From Actinomycetes bacterium (GTDB lineage: Bacteria; Actinomycetota; Actinomycetes; Propionibacteriales; Propionibacteriaceae): a stretch of 6,374 bases of DNA. A program made the position numbers and the translations under genes. Under the pieces are notes generated by a model, which worked only from the letters and a program-made list of their open reading frames with translations, was not told the DNA's origin and made no database searches. Below, piece by piece: positions 5,587 through 6,374 of the stretch; positions within the stretch are counted from its first letter, which is position 1; each line of letters begins with the position of its first letter. The stretch is taken from assembly GCA_023432725.1 (NCBI GenBank), contig JAEYUH010000052.1:1-6374 (forward strand), in the 5' to 3' direction.

Positions 5587-6155
5587 TGTCCCGCGCGCTG
5601 ATCGTCGTCGACGTCCAGAACGACTTCTGCGAGGGCGGTTCGCTCGCCGTGGCCGGCGGGGCCGCGGTGGCGGGCGCGATCTCCGGGTTGTTGGGCGGCG
5701 ACCACGGCTACGACCACGTGGTGGCCACCCAGGACCACCACATCGACCCCGGGCCGCACTTCTCCGAGACCCCCGACTACGTCGACTCATGGCCGCCCCA
5801 CTGCGTGGCCGGCACGCCGGGTGCGGAGTTCCACCCCGGTCTGGCCAACCGCCCCTTCGAGGCGGTCTTCACCAAGGGTGAGTACGCAGCCGCCTACTCA
5901 GGGTTCGAGGGCAGCAGCGACGGCGAGAGCCTTGCCGAGTGGCTGGCCGACCACGAGGTCGAGGCGGTGGACGTGGCAGGGATCGCCACCGACCACTGCG
6001 TCAGGGCGACCGCGCTGGACGCCGCTGCCGCAGGCCTGGAGACCAGGGTGCTGCTCGACCTGACCGCGGCGGTCTCGCCCGACCGGCTCGACACCACGCT
6101 CGGCGAGTTCGCGCAGGCGGGGGTGACGGTGGTCGGCGGGTACCCCTCGTCCTGA
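5586..6155 (+). CDS. pncA: Nicotinamidase PncA
   Basis: Cytoplasmic isochorismatase-fold amidohydrolase that converts nicotinamide to nicotinate and ammonia, feeding PncB. The product is 189 aa, close to the 186 of M. tuberculosis PncA. The catalytic triad is visible: D9 in VVDVQNDF, K97 in FTKGEY and C138 in GIATDHCVRATALDA. The metal ligands are D50, H52 and H58 in TQDHHIDPGPHFS and H72 in WPPHCVAGTPGAEFHP. All key residues are present, so it should be active; by family it would also be expected to deamidate pyrazinamide. The start is fixed by AAGGAGG and the one-base overlap with pncB. Its TGA forms one end of a hairpin shared with malQ. Confidence 0.96.
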   Translation: MSRALIVVDVQNDFCEGGSLAVAGGAAVAGAISGLLGGDHGYDHVVATQDHHIDPGPHFSETPDYVDSWPPHCVAGTPGAEFHPGLANRPFEAVFTKGEYAAAYSGFEGSSDGESLAEWLADHEVEAVDVAGIATDHCVRATALDAAAAGLETRVLLDLTAAVSPDRLDTTLGEFAQAGVTVVGGYPSS

Positions 6156-6171
6156 CCGGCGGCGCCGGTCA
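6153..6171. terminator. Palindrome holding both stop codons, possible bidirectional terminator
   Basis: TGACCGGCGGCGCCGGTCA pairs perfectly over 8 bp (TGACCGGC with GCCGGTCA) with a 3-nt loop. The first three bases are the pncA stop on the plus strand, and the last three, read on the minus strand, are the malQ stop. It is the only sequence between the two convergent genes. No T-tract follows on either side, so it is not a textbook intrinsic terminator. It could act as a GC-rich hairpin terminator of the actinobacterial kind or as a 3' end stabiliser. Confidence 0.5.
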
Positions 6172-6374
6172 GTCCAGCACCACCTCGGGGATGGACCGGG
6201 GCGCGACCGGCGGCGCGGTGAACTCGTTCATGATCCCGGCCAGCCGCAGCGCGCGCTCGTCCACGTAGAGCTCTTCAAGGCTCATCGTGCGGCCGTCGGG
6301 GTGGCTCAGCGGGATCCGCCAGTTCGGGTACTCGCGCCATGTACCCGGCTGGTTCTGGGTGCGCCGGTCGCCGA
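6169..6374 (-). CDS. malQ: 4-alpha-glucanotransferase MalQ, C-terminal end (partial)
   Basis: Only the last 67 residues are in the window; the rest lies beyond the right edge. The segment DRRTQNQPGTWREYPNWRIP matches the conserved end of amylomaltases (N-x-PGT-x3-YPNWR-x-PL), which transfer alpha-1,4-glucan chains during maltodextrin and glycogen breakdown. The remaining tail, with EELYVDERALRLAGIMNEF, is typical of the closing helix. After it comes a short proline-rich end (TAPPVAPRSIPEVVLD). It converges with pncA, with 13 bp between the two stop codons. There is no functional tie to NAD salvage that I can see. The family call rests on one motif block but is a strong one. Confidence 0.85.
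   Translation of the reverse strand, partial: GDRRTQNQPGTWREYPNWRIPLSHPDGRTMSLEELYVDERALRLAGIMNEFTAPPVAPRSIPEVVLD

Noticed and set aside
4117..5790. A 557-codon open frame on the minus strand opposite pncB.
   Set aside because: Translation is Arg/Gly/Val-rich without motifs, while pncB on the plus strand has every family motif; a GC-bias shadow.

Overview
The window is GC-rich and densely packed, with 4-bp or 1-bp overlaps inside operons, start codons that lack Shine-Dalgarno sites, and a DtxR/IdeR-type iron box. This suggests a chromosomal segment of an actinobacterium (Actinomycetota). A relative of the Propionibacteriales would fit, but no phylogenetic marker here settles the family. There is no RNA gene, insertion sequence, CRISPR array or phage gene.

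Layout, left to right. The 5' half of murI (glutamate racemase) runs off the left edge on the minus strand. A 47-codon plus-strand ORF of unknown function with a strong ribosome binding site lies next to it (450-593). Then comes a minus-strand ferrous iron uptake operon, transcribed feoA, feoB, feoC (3124 down to 622), its genes joined by ATGA and GTGA overlaps. Directly upstream of feoA is a 19-bp iron box that reaches up to the start codon. Next is a minus-strand pair, clpS (N-degron adaptor of Clp protease) and a DUF2017 gene, again joined by a GTGA overlap. Divergent from clpS, on the plus strand, is the NAD salvage operon pncB-pncA (nicotinate phosphoribosyltransferase and nicotinamidase), joined by a TGATG overlap. 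The window closes with the 3' end of malQ (4-alpha-glucanotransferase) on the minus strand. It converges with pncA across a perfect hairpin that contains both stop codons.

How the genes work together. FeoB is the GTP-driven Fe(II) membrane transporter, FeoA its small cytoplasmic SH3-like partner, and the FeoC-like protein a winged-helix protein with four cysteines that probably binds an Fe-S cluster. PncA turns nicotinamide into nicotinate and PncB turns nicotinate into nicotinate mononucleotide, so the two form a complete salvage step. The pncB / clpS / DUF2017 / murI neighbourhood is typical of actinobacteria, and the feo operon lies between DUF2017 and murI, as if added to a conserved block.

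Most worth a second look: an eight-cysteine insert in the G domain of FeoB between the G2 and G3 motifs, paired with a four-cysteine FeoC; a G4 motif in FeoB that carries Thr where Asn is expected; the layered palindrome and iron box over the feoA start; and the shared-stop hairpin between pncA and malQ. No wholly new system is evident. The FeoB insert is the best candidate for undescribed biology.
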